Part shown: positions 32,378 to 41,939 of the stretch, one piece after another
How positions within the stretch are numbered: the first letter of the stretch is position 1
Layout: every line of letters begins with the position of its first letter
Program-made: the position numbers and the translations under genes
The notes under the pieces: model-generated
Database searches by the model: none
Seen by the model: the letters and a program-made list of their open reading frames with translations, nothing else
What the model was told of the DNA's origin: nothing
NCBI GenBank assembly: GCA_016271365.2
Contig: CM057458.1
Span: forward strand, 198,248,501-198,312,500
DNA: 64,000 nucleotides
From: Neoceratodus forsteri
Lineage: Eukaryota > Chordata > Ceratodontiformes > Ceratodontidae
Reading direction: 5' to 3'

Positions 32378-32867
32378 AGCAGCAGTGCAATGTTAAAAAA
32401 AAAATTAATAAATAAATTGCACTTTTTCAACAGTTTATTCCCTGTGCTCTGCTGAGCATTTAACTGGTACTCTTTCCTGCCGGCATTGTACTATCATCCT
32501 GTAATTTGCTCAAATATCCTTTGTTTTTGTTTACATTTCTACCACCTGCCATGTTGAACTGGAACCCCATCTGCTACCAACTGCACATGTGTATGCCTGG
32601 CAGTACTACACAGGGGCATCAGGAATGTTCAGCACAGGGTCCCACTGCAGTAACCAAAAGACATGATGCGACATGAAGGGATAGCGCAGCTGAGAATTAG
32701 GCAGCGTCATATTTACTGTGACGCCACAACTACTGAAATAAATTAAAAAAAAACTACAAGATTGCTAGAAAAAAATATTTACAGATATGAAAACCACATA
32801 ATATGGCTGCATGCTTACAACCAAAAAGAATTTTAAGAATTATTTCCCGATTATGTTCACTGCTGCT
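32378..32867. mobile_element. TTAA-target MITE (490 bp) inside the CR1-like LINE
   Basis: TTAA is duplicated at 32,374-32,377 and 32,868-32,871. The ends read AGCAGCAGTG inward from both sides (left AGCAGCAGTGCAATG, right AGCAGCAGTGAACAT). TTAA targets are used by the piggyBac and Kolobok superfamilies, and I cannot decide between them. There is no coding frame. A fragment with the same end appears near 22,910-22,933. Confidence 0.75.
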
Positions 32868-33185
32868 TTAACCAATTTCCTAACCGGTTTACCACCTTTG
32901 GACCCACGCTTAAATTACCCAGATTTCTTATTAGTCTCCTATTAGGAAAGCTGTCTAACACCTTGCTGAAATCTAGGTAGGCTATGTCCACCACTCCACT
33001 CTGACCTAGGTTTTGGTCACCCAGTCAAAGAACTGTATCAGATTCATTTGACAATCATCCCCCCACCCCTTTTCTGGGTCTTTTAATCCACTGGATTCAA
33101 GATATTCCGCAATTCTTTCTTTCAGCAGTGATTTCCTGAACTTTCCCGTCACTGAAGTCAGGCTGACTGGCCTGGGGGAAGGGAA

Positions 33186-33593
33186 GTGAGCACTAGTCCA
33201 TTCACAAAAGAAAGGGTCCTACAAGAGCTCGATAAGCTCAGGGTGGACAAGGCAATGGGACCTGATGGCATACATGCCAGGGTACTAAAGGAGCTAAGGG
33301 TGGAACTAGCAGAGCCATTATCAGAACTGTTTAGAGAGTCTCTGAGCACAGGAGAGGTCCCAGAAGACTGGAGCAGGGCTCATGTGATCCCGCTCCACAA
33401 GACTGGTAGCAGGAAGGAGGCACGGAACTACAGACCAGTCAGTCTCATCTCAGTAGTGGGCAAGATTATGGAGGCACTCCTTAAAGAAAGGACAGTGCAA
33501 CACCTGGAATCCATAGGAGCACAGGATCCAAGACAGCATGGGTTTACAAAAGGAAAGTCCTGTCAAACTAATCTCATAGATTTCATTGGGTAA
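33186..33593 (+). pseudogene. CR1-like LINE reverse transcriptase, N-terminal half
   Basis: The 135 open codons read PFTKERVLQELDKLRVDKAMGPDGIHARVLKEL, DWSRAHVIPLHKTGSRKEARNYRPVSLISVVGK and HGFTKGKSCQTNLIDF. A one-base loss near 33,592 ends the frame. Text then continues in another frame with AYLDFSKAFDTVPHRRL (motif A with the first catalytic Asp, 33,640-33,680), and a second frame change near 33,685 leads into the next entry. Confidence 0.82.
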
Positions 33594-33699
33594 CCAGAGT
33601 GATGGACCAAGGGGGAGCAGTTGGTGTTGCCTACCTTGACTTCAGCAAAGCTTTCGATACTGTTCCACACAGAAGATTAATAAGCTGGGTAGGCTCGGA

Positions 33700-34530
33700 G
33701 TGGGTCAGAAGTTGGTCAACTGGGTGGCAAACTGGTTGACGGGCAGAACACAGAGAGTGGCGGTAAACGGTATACAGTCAGAAGAGATGCAAGTCACAAG
33801 TGGGGTACCTCAGAGATCAGTCCTGGGGCCAGTCCTCTTCAATATCTTCATCAGTGACATTGCAGATGGACTGGAGGGTAAGGTTTGTCTGTTTGCAGAT
33901 GACACCAAGATCTGCAACAGAGTAGATGATCCAGATGGGGTGGACAGAATGAGAAGAGATCTGGATAAACTAGCAAAATGGTTGGAAGAGTGGCAACTGG
34001 GGTTTAATGCAAAGAAGTGCAAGATCATGCACATAGGGAAGAGAAACCCTGAAGCCACCTACAGGCTGGAAGGGGAGTTGCTGGTAGTCACAAGAGAAGA
34101 AAGAGACTTGGGCATCATCATCACCGATTACCTGAAATCATCCAAGCAGATCACTAAAGCAGTAGGTAAGGCTAGGGGGATGTTAGGGTGTATTAGTAGG
34201 GGCATCACAAGTCGTAAAAGGGAGGTAATAATCCCTCTTTACAAGACACTGGTTAGGCCCCGTTTGGAGTACTGCGTGCAGTACTGGAGGCCACACCTTC
34301 ACAAGGACATTAACCAAACTGAGGCAATCCACAGAAGGGCAACCAAAATGGTGCAGGGACTGCATCAGAAAAAATATGAGAACAGATTAATGGAGCTCAA
34401 TATGTATACCCTAGAGCAAAGGAGGGAGAGAGGTGATTTGATCGAAACTTTCAAACACCTTAAGGGCATTAACAAAGTCAAACATGTTTCAAATATAACA
34501 AAAATAGCAGGACAAGAGGACACAGCATGA
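33700..34530 (+). CDS. CR1-like LINE reverse transcriptase, palm to C-terminus
   Basis: The open frame has 276 codons. It reads KLVNWVANWLTGRTQRVAVNG, then motif B as TSGVPQRSVLGPVLFNIFISDI (Arg replaces the usual Gly in GVPQGS), the catalytic box CLFADDTKICN, a Lys-Cys-Lys thumb segment (NAKKCKIMHIGKRNP), and REVIIPLYKTLVRPRLEYCVQYWRPHL with RRATKMVQGLHQKKYENRLMELNMYTL. The Gly-to-Arg change in motif B probably disables the enzyme. The first Met is internal to the domain, so it is not a real start. Confidence 0.85.
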   Translation: MGQKLVNWVANWLTGRTQRVAVNGIQSEEMQVTSGVPQRSVLGPVLFNIFISDIADGLEGKVCLFADDTKICNRVDDPDGVDRMRRDLDKLAKWLEEWQLGFNAKKCKIMHIGKRNPEATYRLEGELLVVTREERDLGIIITDYLKSSKQITKAVGKARGMLGCISRGITSRKREVIIPLYKTLVRPRLEYCVQYWRPHLHKDINQTEAIHRRATKMVQGLHQKKYENRLMELNMYTLEQRRERGDLIETFKHLKGINKVKHVSNITKIAGQEDTA

Positions 34531-34812
34531 GATTAGACGGAGGACATTTAAGGGGTAATGTGAGGAAGTTCTTTTTCACAGAAAGAGTGATGGATGCATG
34601 GAATGGCCTACCTCAGGAAGTGGTGGATATGAATACAGTGCAGGACTTCAAACAGGCATGGGATAGGCATAAGGGAGCAATACAGATGAGTATGAATAGA
34701 TAGGCCATTGACAGAACAAAGGCCGATGGCACATTTATAAGGTAGAAAAATAGATGGGCCTTGCGGTCCTTATCTGCCATCAACTTCTATATTTGTATGT
34801 TTCTATATTTCT

Positions 34813-35335
34813 AAAAGCAGAGTCTCCACTTTTTACCTTACTTGAACTCAAAAAAGAAGGCCAGAACTTTAAAGTTCAATACTAGTGTTTCTCTAATTGT
34901 CCCTAGAGTTTTAAAGAGACCTACCAAGTTAAACAAAACAGCCCTTGAACCTGATACATAGGTGCCCCATAAGGAACAGCACCTATACATCAGATGCAGG
35001 GGGCCAAGGCTGGTTAGTCTCTTTAAGTAGTATGGGTGAATGAGCTTTTACAGTGTGTGCTGGTAGCAACTGGAATTCTTTAACTAACCATATATGTGTC
35101 GGTGTTAAGTCATGCTACCTTTAAACAGCGTCTTAGGAAAGATTACTGTGCACAATTTATTTGTACGTGCTTTGTATAAGTATGATATGTTTGTCTTATG
35201 TGTATTATTTAAATTTAATTGTAACATCTTTGGCTATTTGGATAAGCCCCGAGTCATGTATGAAAAAGGGCCTTAGCTCATTACATTTACCTGGTTAACA
35301 AAAGTTTAAATAAAAAAAAAAAAAATAAAAAACAC
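34813..35335 (+). repeat. Non-coding retroelement segment with A-rich tail
   Basis: About 520 bp lie between the CR1-like 3' end and the resumed older CR1-like copy. It ends CATTTACCTGGTTAACAAAA, then an A run with T interruptions. The terminal 80 bp match 29,990-30,066. It may have entered as part of one event with the plus-strand LINE or separately. Confidence 0.5.
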
Positions 35336-36034
35336 ACAACTGCCAGCCTCTTCCCAACTACCACTTTTGTGAAATGGGACTGCATCTGCCCTCCTCCAGT
35401 CCTCTGGGACCCCTACTGTTTCCAGTCAGCTGCTACATAGGGCTATCACAAGTGTAACCAGTACCTCCCCGAGTTCCCGCTATACCCATGGGTGGACCCT
35501 GTCTGGCACCACTGCTCTGCCCACTTTCAGATTTGCAAATCACTTCAGAACTCTCTCCTCCAAACAAAAAAAGTGACTAGCGTCAACCTCCCTCCAACGC
35601 TCCTGTTACATTTTTGTGGCCCCTACCCAACTCTTTCCTCTGTGAACACGGCACAAAAGTATTTCTTCAGGATGCCTGCCTCTTCCTGTTTGATTGTCTG
35701 TTCTATTGCCATGGCTATTCTCTCTTCAGTTTGCACCTCTGCACTTCTTACTGTTCTGCCTGTTTCCCTGATATACCTCCCTATCCTCCTCCCTCTGCAT
35801 CTCCTTGTACCTTCTGAATGCTGCCCTCTTAGCTTTTACCTTTTCTGCCACCTCTTTCGAGAATCACAGTAGTCTCTTTTTCCTCTTTCTTTTGCTCCAT
35901 TGTTTGACACAGAGGTCTGCTGCCTTCACCATGGCTCTTTGTAGTCTCCCCCACTGTTCCTACACCCCACCCAGTTCATCCACCCTGCCAGGTCATCCAT
36001 GATGTACTCACCCATCTTTTTAAAATTTGCCTTC

Positions 36035-36409
36035 CTAAAGTCCAGGATCCTTGCCTATGTGTGGTTCGATTCCACAGCTGTCCTTATACTGAACCACAAT
36101 GTAGTGATTGCTGTTCCCCAAGTGGCCTCCCCCCCACCTTGATGTCTGCAACACTGTCCCTGTTGGTGAGTACCAGGTCCAGTATGCCCCACCACAAGTG
36201 AGTTCACCGACTAGTTGCCTAAGGAACACCCCCTGGAGGGAGTCCAAGACTTCCCTGCTTCTAGCTGAAGCTGCAGCCGAGAGGCTCCAATCTAGATCCA
36301 GCAAACTGAAGTCCCCCACCAACAGCACCTCCCCTTTTTTCTTTGTAAAGTCTTTATACCATATTTGCAAGAACGGAGCAAAAAACAGCGAGTACTGCTG
36401 TGGAAACAA
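36035..36409 (-). pseudogene. CR1-like LINE endonuclease C-terminal half
   Basis: The 124 open codons include LLVGDFSLLDLDW (GDFN-type block), SREVLDSLQGVFLRQLVGELT and HLGNSNHYIVVQYKD, where the last block carries the conserved His (usually SDH). This part of the apurinic-endonuclease-like domain sits next to the catalytic centre. The N-terminal half with the Glu is not visible upstream, so the copy is 5' truncated near 36,410. Confidence 0.75.
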
Positions 36410-36410
36410 G

Positions 36411-38039
36411 GGTCAGGTGCACACACAACACTGTGGAGTAGGGCACAACACTTCAAGCCTCTTCCCACCCCAGTGAAGTTCCCCCTCCCATGTGAAATTT
36501 ACTAACACAAATGCTTCTTAATTTCCCTGACACTAAGACTTTACTTGGGGACACACACGCAGGCCTGCATAAACAGTTCAGTTCTATCTGCAATGCCCCG
36601 TTCAAACTTCTGTCTTAATTTTCTTTCTCTCAATGCAGGGTAACTAACCACTTTCCCTGCCAAGTCAAATTAGCTTTCAGGGCAGTGGAGGCCAGGACTT
36701 TTTTTTTTTTTTTTTTTTACAGCAAATGTAGTGTGCTTGACTTCATACATTCCCCCCCTCCCCAAGTCATTTATTTCAGCACTACTCAATGCATGCTGAC
36801 TTATGGTTCAGTAAGTACGACCCCACCCCCCAAACATCAGAACCCACGGTTCACACTCACAGCACAAACCTCTCTGACTTAACCGTACATGTAGTTTACA
36901 TACCTGGTAGTAACTGGCTCAACATGCGTTAAGTGTTTCTTGAGTTTGCGACATCACATGGAGGATGAATTTGACCCGAATACATGGGCTTCTCGTTAAT
37001 CTCTGTAAAGCACCTGTCTACATCGACCCACCAGGACACACTCAGCTGAGCTTACTATAGGGCGCCTAATCATCATTTCCACTCTGTTGGCAGCCTAAGG
37101 CAATCAGGTCAGCATGATGTTATGCCAGCACTGCAGGCAACCTGCTTGCATTATGCGGCCATAGCCAAAATTGCATTTACATGTGTCAACATTTGCATTG
37201 TGTCCCTACACCAACCTGGACATATGCTGCTGCTTCATTCTGCTGGCCACCTGTTACTCTTCTGCGTGCACGTCAGCACGTTTTCTTTTCTGCAAGACTG
37301 CCCAAGTTGTGGGGAAGGGGCAAGGGAATGGATCAACTGAACACAGACTGGCCTACGCTGTTCAGAAGTGGGGTTGAATGGGGGGAGAGGGAGAAGAGGA
37401 CTGTCCAAATTCGAGAGGAATACAGAATAAAAAAAATGAATAAGAAAGCTAGCAGCCATTTAAAACTCAGCCCAGCCAAACACACCAATTAGCTGTTGTT
37501 GCTAATCAAGACTGCATGGCTGTTTTACGCTGCAGACTGCGATGAGAACCCACGTATTTTATGCCTTCCAATGCAGAGGATTAATTTTTCTAGAAATGCA
37601 TTTGTAAGAAGAGATTATGTGGGTGTGATTGTGTAAATGACATTATGATGCATATTTTTTTTCCTGAAGGATAAGAACCTCATGAAGAGAGCCTTTAAGC
37701 ACAATCTTGACTAATAGTATGGTTTTAATTTCCTGGTGAGAAGCTTTACAGAGATGCTACAGAATTAAGAATACAATATCTAATATAGGCTAATTCCAGC
37801 ATAGCACATAAGAAGTATATACTTTGATACTGAGAGCAAATTAAGTGCCTATTATCAACTGTATATGAGTGAGGATCTGTGTTGGATAACGGCTGACTTA
37901 GAGATGGATAAATTTACTTCTAACTAAGCGCAACATGGAACAGAATTATTTCATTTTTAGAGTGTTATAGGACATCTACTTTCAGTGGAAACAGACACAC
38001 CAGGATGTGTGGTGTACGTGCTGGATTGTGACAAGGTCT
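36411..38039. other. No gene recognised; poly-T run at 36,700-36,718
   Basis: Only short frames without recognisable domains. The T homopolymer could be the complement of a retroelement tail, but I see no matching body. Confidence 0.45.
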
Positions 38040-38215
38040 CAGTGTAACACTTGCACTGTGGTTTTATGTTCATATAAACAGGTGACTACCATACCTTGAA
38101 AAAGTGGAGCTACTCCACAAATCTGTCAGTGAAGTATCATGTTAAAAATAAAAGAATTCACTGCAAACTACATCCAAGGATTTGGAGTTCCCACTGTTTC
38201 TTTTTAACTAGTCTA
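38040..38215 (+). repeat. Penelope-like retroelement tail, third copy
   Basis: Matches the reverse complement of the tandem units at 24,300-24,655: ACCATACCTTGAAAAAGTG, AACATG, AATAAAAGAATTCACTGCAA and GTTCCCACTGTTTCTTT. It is on the opposite strand to that pair. Confidence 0.5.
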
Positions 38216-38224
38216 CAGTATACT

Positions 38225-38556
38225 CAGGGCCCCTAGTGCTCTGCGGCAGAATTTTCTCATTTCTGTGGCAGAGCTCCTTGGCTTCTGCGGCATTTTCTGA
38301 TTTCTGCGGCATGATTTATTCAGTTCTCTGGCAGAACGCAGTCCTGTCATTGGCTAAACATGTTGTGATGTCATCAATGATATCATATGCTGAATGAGAT
38401 GGGAAAGAAAGCCTGACACTATAGAAAAACACAGTATATTTGAATGAAAATTCACCAAAAACAATGAATTCTGCGGCACTATGTATATTTTGTGGCATGA
38501 TGCAAATTCTGCAGAAAATTCCTCAACCACAGAATCGCAGAATTCCAGGGGCCTTG
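38225..38556. mobile_element. hAT-type MITE (332 bp)
   Basis: The left end is CAGGGCCCCTAG and the right end, read inward, is CAAGGCCCCTGG. The flanking 8-mers are AGTATACT (38,217-38,224) and AATATACT (38,557-38,564), differing at one base. Subterminal TTCTGCGGCA motifs repeat near the left end and TCTGCGG or TCTGTGG near the right. The ends and duplication are typical of hAT. No transposase. Confidence 0.82.
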
Positions 38557-38860
38557 AATATACTGCAATGTGCCACACTCGATGCAGTGCTTGGGGAGTT
38601 TTAACACTGCACCAAGTGTGGCTCATAAAATTTTACACATTTCAGTAATGCTGTGTGCTGTGCTAGTTTTTGTTTCATTTCAATCCAGTTACGGTAGTAA
38701 TAGTGCAATGGCACCTTCAGAGGTGGGAGCGCTTGGTTCTGTTTTTTTTTTTTTTATTCTATAGTATATTACTACTGGTAATTCCTCCTCATCTGGTACA
38801 CAAAGCCCAATACAGGGCTCTAGCAACCAGGGATCAAACCCATTTTTTTTCTAGTAACTT

Positions 38861-39060
38861 GAAAGAAATAATTACTCACCACAGTAATATTGTTTCTTCT
38901 AAGGGAATCTTACTGTATTCTGACTTGTGCAGTATAGTCCCACCATAGGACTGCCCCAGGGCCGAAATGGTTAACAGAACCTATGCAAATGATGGAATGC
39001 TAGGCTCAAACTCGGTTTTCAAATCACTGTCCCTGGTAAACAGTTCTAAACCATCAGATT
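38861..39060. repeat. 3' inverted terminal repeat of DIRS copy D
   Basis: The start (GAAAGAAATAATTACTCACC) closely matches the ends of copies C (39,903) and E (63,564). The block AACCATCAGATT near 39,050 is also present in copy C. The matching 5' repeat of this element is lost. Confidence 0.75.
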
Positions 39061-39310
39061 CTTACAAAGCCTGCACTAAGCAGTTTCCTAGTACTAAATG
39101 ATCATAATAATAATAACAACATTCCTCAACCAACAGTAGGATACGAATAAGGGGTTTACCCCCCTCTTTGAAAAAAGAACTTTAAAGTGGCATCACTAAA
39201 ACTCAAGTCACAGATGCCCAAAAACAGAACACAACAGACCATCAGGTTTGCAACATCTCTACCACAGCTGTAGTGCAGTGACCATAGGTTTCGAGTTGGG
39301 GAAGGGAGGG

Positions 39311-39420
39311 AGCTCAGAATACAGTAAAATTCCCTTAGAAGGAGCAAGATTACTATGGTGAGTAATTTTTTCTTCAAACCCCAGGAAATCTTACTGTATT
39401 CTAACTTACGTAGCTTACCA
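39311..39420. repeat. Internal complementary region of DIRS copy D
   Basis: Positions 39,316-39,372 complement the 3' terminus at 38,861-38,925. A TTC (complement of GAA) then joins to a second segment that should complement the lost 5' terminus. Because of this the ICR preserves sequence of the missing end. Confidence 0.75.
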
Positions 39421-39430
39421 AGCAGTGCCT

Positions 39431-39902
39431 TTGGAGGTGGGCCTATAACCTATTTAGGAAACAGGCTCTGCAGGACTGCTGTGCCAAACCTGGCATCACC
39501 TCTGGCCTGGACATCCAGACAATAATGTTTGGTGAACTGCAAATGTCCACTAGGGGGATATCTCTAGCAGCTGCTAGAGAAGCTGCAGTACCCCTAGTTG
39601 AATGGGCCCTGAGGCCTGCAGGTTGTTGCCTGCCCACCTTGCTATAGCAAAACTGAATACAGGCTACAATCCTTCGTGCAATAGATCATTTTGTGGCAGG
39701 TTTTCCTTTTCTCACCTCTCCATAAGTGAGGAAGAACTGGGTTTGATCCCGTCTGTGACCCTTTCTGTGATCAAGATAGTAGCTGACTGCCCTTTTCACA
39801 TCCAGGCTGTGCAGTCTGTGCTCACCAGAGGCAGAATGGTCTGTGAAGAAGACTGGTAATGTCAGACTGGTTGAGGTGGAACTCTGATACCACCTTAGCC
39901 AT
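39431..39902 (-). pseudogene. DIRS tyrosine recombinase of copy D, C-terminal part
   Basis: Reading from the copy C junction, MAKVVSEFHLNQSDIT continues the recombinase text broken off at 45,610. It is followed in other frames by the box LRAHSTRGTAASLAA (H-x-x-R intact) and FTKHYCLDVQARGDARFG, whose Tyr is the nucleophile of the family. The reading ends at a stop near 39,431. At least two frameshifts exist besides the insertion. The enzyme would integrate circular element DNA. Confidence 0.8.
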
Positions 39903-40097
39903 AAAGAAAAAATTACTCACCTTAGTAATTGTGTTTCTTCTAATGGAGTCCTGCTGTATTCTGACAATCTGCAGGTAGCTCCAGCCTTTAAACTGCCCTG
40001 GAGAGTATAGGATTAATGTTCTATAACAGAACGTTGAGCTCAAGCTCAGTTGAGGTCTCTGTCTGCAGCACTTTGAACCCCAACCATCAGATTTTTA
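39903..40097. repeat. 3' inverted terminal repeat of DIRS copy C
   Basis: From about 39,950 (CTGCTGTATTCTGACAATCTGC) to about 40,095 (ACCCCAACCATCAGATTT) this is the reverse complement of 45,430-45,595. The outer 45 bp, including AATTACTCACC, have no counterpart at the 5' end. Confidence 0.88.
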
Positions 40098-40350
40098 CAA
40101 GCAAACACTCACTAACTATGTGGAAATTGTAATATTTTTTTAACTAGCCAACTGGCAACCAAAAGTTTTGGATTCCCAAAGGAAGACTCAAGTCAGGAAA
40201 CCCAAAACCAAAACTTACCCAAAATAAAGATTATAATACAAAGCACCCAGAAACATGGAGGGTGTGCTGAAGACACCCCTGGTGTGCAACACTGCACCTG
40301 CCCACCCACTTCTCAAAAACAGGTTCTGAGAGGGGAGGCAAGGAGGGAGG

Positions 40351-40449
40351 TCAGAATACAGCAAGACTCCATTAGAAGAAACACAATTACTAAGGTGAGT
40401 AATTTTTACTTCAAACAACATGAAGTCTTGCTGTATTCTGACAATCTGT
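40351..40449. repeat. Internal complementary region of DIRS copy C
   Basis: Positions 40,351-40,409 complement the left terminus (39,905-39,965). Positions 40,411-40,449 complement the right terminus (45,571-45,609). The junction is TTC, the complement of GAA. It sits just outside the recombinase stop, as in copies B and D. Confidence 0.88.
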
Positions 40450-40488
40450 AGACTACCAAGCAGTACCTCCATGGAGGAGGGAGAGAAC

Positions 40489-41909
40489 CTACTTTGGGAA
40501 TAGGCTCCGAAGTATTGCTGTGCCAAACCAAGCATCACTCCTAGCCTGGATATCCAGAGAGTAATGCTTGGTAAAGGTATGGACTGTTTTCCAGGCGGCT
40601 GCTTGACAAATTTCTAACAGAGGACTATCCCTGGAAGCAGCCAGGGAAGCAGCTGAACTTCTTGTAGAGTGAGCCCTTAGGCCTGAAGGTGGAATTTTTC
40701 CCAGTTTCTCATAGTAGAATTGTATACAAGACACAATCCACCTGGCAATAGTTCTCTTGGTGGTAGGTTTGCCCTTTCCCACTTCTCCACAAGTGAGGAA
40801 CAACTGGATGGAATCAAACCTGTGACCCTTGGTACACTCTATGTAGTAGCTAAGGGCTCTTTTAACATCTAAATTGTGTAGCCTCCTCTCTCTCCTGAGG
40901 AAGAATGATCAGTAAAGAAGACAGGGAGAGATATAGACCGATTCAAATGCAAGTCTGAAACCACTTTGGGCAAGAACCTCCTACTGGTTCTAAGGACCAC
41001 TTTTATCTCTACGAAAGGAGATAAAAATCAGGTTCCACTGACAGGGCTTGCAATTCACTGATACGTCTGGCAGAGGTAACGGCTACCAAAAACACAGTTT
41101 TCCAAGTCAAGTACTTAAGCTCTGCTGAGGACATAGGCTCAAAAGGAGGTTGCATAAGTTGAGCAATGCAAACATTTAAGACCCAGGCAGGGGCAGGATC
41201 CCTGAAGGGAAGATTGATATGAAGCAATCCCTTGAAAAAATTTGCAAAACACTGGATGAGATGATAGTGAGGAAGGCTTCCCCACTGACAGAAAAGCAGA
41301 AACCACTGACAAGTGTACCTTGAGAGTAGCTGGTCTGAGGCCTAGGCCATTAAGATGGGCCATATAATCCAGAATTGTAGGCAATTTAGCAGTGTCTGGA
41401 GAGATATGCTTCTTGGAACACCAAAAGCTGAATCTTTTCCATTTGGAGTCGTACGTTTTTCTGGTGAAGGGCTTTTGATAGGCTTTGAGAATATCCAGAA
41501 CCCCCTGAGACAGATGCAAATCTGCATACTCTAACTCTTCAAGAGCCATGCCTTGAGATTGAGAGACCGAAGATTGGGGTACCAAATCCTCCCCTGAGAG
41601 AAGGTTAACAGGTTGTAATTCCTGGGAAGAGACAGGGGAAGATGGACTGCTAGAGACAGCAACAGAAGGTACCAAGACTGTCTGGCCCAGTCTGGAGTAA
41701 TCAGAATCACTTTTCAAGGTTGTGACGTTACCTTGACTAGAACCCTGAACAGAAGAGGAAAAGGAGGGAAGGCATACAGAAATTTCCCTTCCCAGTTCAA
41801 AATCAGAGCAGCCAGAGGGACCGAACCCAAGATTGGGGGTCTGCAACAAAACAGAGGAAGTTGGTGATTGTCTAGGGCTGCAAAGAGATCTATCTCTAGA
41901 GTGCCCCAC
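40489..41909 (-). pseudogene. DIRS tyrosine recombinase of copy C, frameshifted
   Basis: The N-terminal core-binding part (41,909-41,139) includes KPFTRKTYDSKWKRFSFW and the LDYMAHLNGLGLRPATLKVHLSVVSAF helix pair. The catalytic part has the first Arg in LVAVTSARRISEL (41,227-41,009), then RTSRRFLPKVVSDLHLNRS, and in the last block (40,803-40,489) LRAHSTRSSAASLAA and FTKHYSLDIQARSD with the Tyr. So Arg, H-x-x-R and Tyr are all kept, but in three frames. The role is insertion of circular element DNA through a trinucleotide. Confidence 0.83.
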
Positions 41910-41939
41910 CTTGTAAAAATCACTTTCAACACCAGGGGG

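Larger units (their letters stand above)
33176..34812 (+). mobile_element. CR1-like LINE, plus-strand copy, 5' truncated
   Basis: This is the best-preserved CR1-like copy here. It begins within the linker just before the reverse transcriptase, runs through the whole reverse transcriptase and C-terminus, and ends with a 3' UTR (GGTCCTTATCTGCCATCAAC) and imperfect TTCTATATTTCTA repeats at 34,786-34,812. It lies inside an older, oppositely oriented copy. The 3' end shows a short repeat tail rather than poly-A, as in CR1-type LINEs. Confidence 0.85.
31330..36410 (-). mobile_element. CR1-like LINE with two nested insertions
   Basis: The minus strand reads endonuclease (36,409-36,035), linker (about 36,000-35,490), early reverse transcriptase (35,480-35,340), late reverse transcriptase (33,175-32,880 and 32,373-31,980) and C-terminus (31,971-31,340). 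It is split twice: by a 2.2-kb block at 33,176-35,335 between the DWRRADAVPFHKSGS and RPVSLTSVTGK segments, and by a TTAA MITE at 32,378-32,867. All frames are decayed. Confidence 0.8.

Noticed and set aside
36060..36085. tRNA B-box-like sequence GGTTCGATTCCAC
   Set aside because: It lies in the CR1-like endonuclease coding text (CGIEPH on the minus strand) and has no A box or cloverleaf around it.
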